From contig NZ_CABFPH010000057.1 in the NCBI RefSeq assembly GCF_902141845.1, positions 1 through 35,195 of the forward strand: a DNA stretch of 35,195 nucleotides. The letters are read 5' to 3'. This document shows, piece by piece, positions 34,278 to 35,195 of this stretch. The translations under genes and the position numbers were made by a program. The stretch comes from Methylobacterium symbioticum. Lineage in GTDB: Bacteria; Pseudomonadota; Alphaproteobacteria; Rhizobiales; Beijerinckiaceae. The first letter of the stretch is position 1; each line of letters begins with the position of its first letter. Below the pieces are notes generated by a model. That model worked only from the letters and a program-made list of their open reading frames with translations. It was not told where the DNA came from and made no database searches.

Positions 34278-34901
34278 ATGAACGACCTGACCAGCATCGA
34301 CGCGCTGATGCGCTCCGTGGCCGTGATCCCGGTCCTGGTGATCGAGGATGCGGCCCATGCCGAGCCGATCGCGCGGGCCCTTGTGGAGGGCGGCCTCACC
34401 GCCCTCGAAGTCACGCTCCGCACCCCCGCCGCCCTCGACGTGATCCGGGCGATGGCCCGGGTCGAGGGCGCGGTGGTGGGGGCTGGCACCGTGCTGAACC
34501 CGCGCGATCTCGATGCGGCGCTCGCCGCGGGCGCCGAGTTCATCGTGTCGCCGGGCCTGACCGATCCGCTCACCGACGCGGCCAAGGCCAACGGCGTGCC
34601 CTACCTGCCGGGCGTCGCCAACGCCGCCGACATCATGCGCGGGCTCGACCACGGTCTCGACCGCTTCAAGTTCTTTCCGGCCGAGGCCTCGGGCGGACTC
34701 AAGGCGCTGAAGGCGCTCGCCGCGCCCTTCCATCAGGTCCGCTTCTGCCCGACCGGCGGCATCACCGAGACGAGCGCGCCGGACTGGCTTGCCGAGACGG
34801 CGGTGCTCTGCGTGGGCGGAAGCTGGGTGGTGAAGCCCGGAACGCCGGACGTCGCAGCGATCCGCAAGGCCGCTGCCGCCGCCGCGGCCCTGCGCCGCTG
34901 A
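34278..34901 (+). CDS. eda: KDPG aldolase (2-keto-3-deoxy-6-phosphogluconate aldolase)
   Basis: Splits KDPG into pyruvate and glyceraldehyde 3-phosphate, completing the Entner-Doudoroff pathway begun by Edd. 207 residues from ATG 34278, with GAGGGAGA shortly upstream. Class I aldolase: VIPVLVIEDAAHAEPIARAL, the general base in LTALEVTLRTPAALDVI, GAGTVLNPRDLDAALAAGAE, and the Schiff-base lysine in RFKFFPAEASGG; also FCPTGGITETSAPDWL. Full length. A second copy of an aldolase is not seen. Followed by a GC-rich 6-bp hairpin (34902-34919) without a T-run. Confidence 0.96.
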   Translation: MNDLTSIDALMRSVAVIPVLVIEDAAHAEPIARALVEGGLTALEVTLRTPAALDVIRAMARVEGAVVGAGTVLNPRDLDAALAAGAEFIVSPGLTDPLTDAAKANGVPYLPGVANAADIMRGLDHGLDRFKFFPAEASGGLKALKALAAPFHQVRFCPTGGITETSAPDWLAETAVLCVGGSWVVKPGTPDVAAIRKAAAAAAALRR

Positions 34902-34947
34902 CCGGCCGCGCCGGGCCGGCGCCGCCGACAAAAAACTGTCGCGTTCT

Positions 34948-34986
34948 CGCGGTTTGGCATGCCGGACGTGCCGGCACCGAACCGCG
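34948..34986 (+). promoter_or_regulatory. Long stem-loop upstream of the UDP-glucose dehydrogenase gene
   Basis: CGCGGTTTGG (with a CA bulge) TGCCGG, loop ACGTG, then CCGGCACCGAACCGCG gives about 16 base pairs with one G-U pair. It may act as the eda terminator or as a repeat; no T-run follows. Confidence 0.45.
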
Positions 34987-35011
34987 ACGGTTTGCGTGCC
35001 CGCCCGGACAC

Positions 35012-35030
35012 GATAATGGTGCAGTGCACC
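35012..35030 (+). promoter_or_regulatory. Candidate -10 and operator of the UDP-glucose dehydrogenase gene
   Basis: GATAAT (35012-35017) matches five of six -10 bases; no convincing -35 is seen. It is followed directly by the perfect 6-1-6 inverted repeat GGTGCA-G-TGCACC (35018-35030), which would cover the transcription start. A repressor site is inferred. Confidence 0.45.
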
Positions 35031-35057
35031 TAAAAGCTGCTCGGCGCAGGAGGTCTC

Positions 35058-35195
35058 ATGCGGATCGCGATGATCGGGTCGGGCTATGTTGGGCTTGTGT
35101 CTGGGGCCTGCCTTGCCGATTTCGGGCACGGGGTGGTGTGCATCGACACGGATCCGGCCAAGATCGAGGCGCTGCGGGCGGGTCGGATGCCGATC
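35058..35195 (+). CDS. UDP-glucose 6-dehydrogenase, N-terminal part (cut by window end)
   Basis: NAD-dependent oxidation of UDP-glucose to UDP-glucuronate, a precursor for surface polysaccharides. Only the first 46 residues are visible: MRIAMIGSGYVGLVSGACLA, then DFGHGVVCIDTDPAKIEALR. The GxGxxG nucleotide-binding motif, the VCIDTD strand end (Asp binds NAD ribose) and the spacing are those of the UDP-glucose/GDP-mannose dehydrogenase family. AGGAGG lies 4 bases before the ATG at 35058, the best ribosome binding site in the window. UDP-glucose specificity over GDP-mannose is judged from the N-terminus only. Confidence 0.88.
   Translation, partial: MRIAMIGSGYVGLVSGACLADFGHGVVCIDTDPAKIEALRAGRMPI

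Overview
The window is GC-rich (roughly 70% by eye), densely coded alphaproteobacterial chromosome. The gene content, the protein sequences and a dispersed intergenic repeat of the 'GAAGTGGATTCCGGTTCG' type suggest Hyphomicrobiales, most likely Methylobacterium/Methylorubrum. The genus is an inference from memory, not a search result. I count 33 genes: one truncated remnant at the left edge, 31 complete genes, and one cut off at the right edge. I saw no rRNA, tRNA, CRISPR array, insertion sequence or phage gene. No gene-free stretch exceeds about 300 bases; the longest, 26709-26959, holds an inverted pair of terminator-like repeats.

Layout. 1-2213: remnant of a UxaA/altronate-dehydratase-like gene, AMP nucleosidase (amn), and divergent trmO. 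2214-8160: a three-gene efflux operon (one RND pump, two periplasmic adaptors, 4-bp overlaps) divergent from a TetR regulator, with a likely operator between them. 8161-10479: three minus-strand genes for a tyrosine-phosphatase-like protein, a YpfJ-type zinc peptidase and a family-4 uracil-DNA glycosylase. 10717-17692: ETF-ubiquinone oxidoreductase, a chemoreceptor, a secreted TPR protein and ispE. 17712-22701: acyltransferase 3, long-chain polyprenyl diphosphate synthase, a tRNA/tRNA1-type methyltransferase, a DUF6894 protein, an S49 peptidase and a small secreted protein. 22935-26708: glyQ, a DUF3828 secreted protein and glyS. 26960-30850: CorA, then groES-groEL behind a heat-shock-type promoter and a perfect CIRCE operator, then a ParDE toxin-antitoxin pair. 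30972-35195: periplasmic L-asparaginase, the Entner-Doudoroff genes edd and eda behind a 24-bp palindromic operator, and the start of a UDP-glucose dehydrogenase.

How the genes fit together. Most of the window is core metabolism: purine salvage (amn), isoprenoid and quinone supply (ispE and the polyprenyl synthase), electron entry to the quinone pool (ETF-QO), tRNA charging and modification (glyQS, trmO), protein folding (groESL), and sugar-acid catabolism (edd-eda). Accessory pieces are the efflux operon, the chemoreceptor, the acyltransferase and ParDE.

The strongest non-coding signals are: a LacI-type operator overlapping the -35 of edd; five consecutive perfect hairpins between edd and eda; an unusually long dyad around CIRCE; stacked hairpins between groES and groEL, one covering the groEL ribosome binding site; an operator abutting the parD start; and at least three families of dispersed or inverted intergenic repeats. 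I found no convincing undescribed multi-gene system; the novelty here is regulatory and structural.
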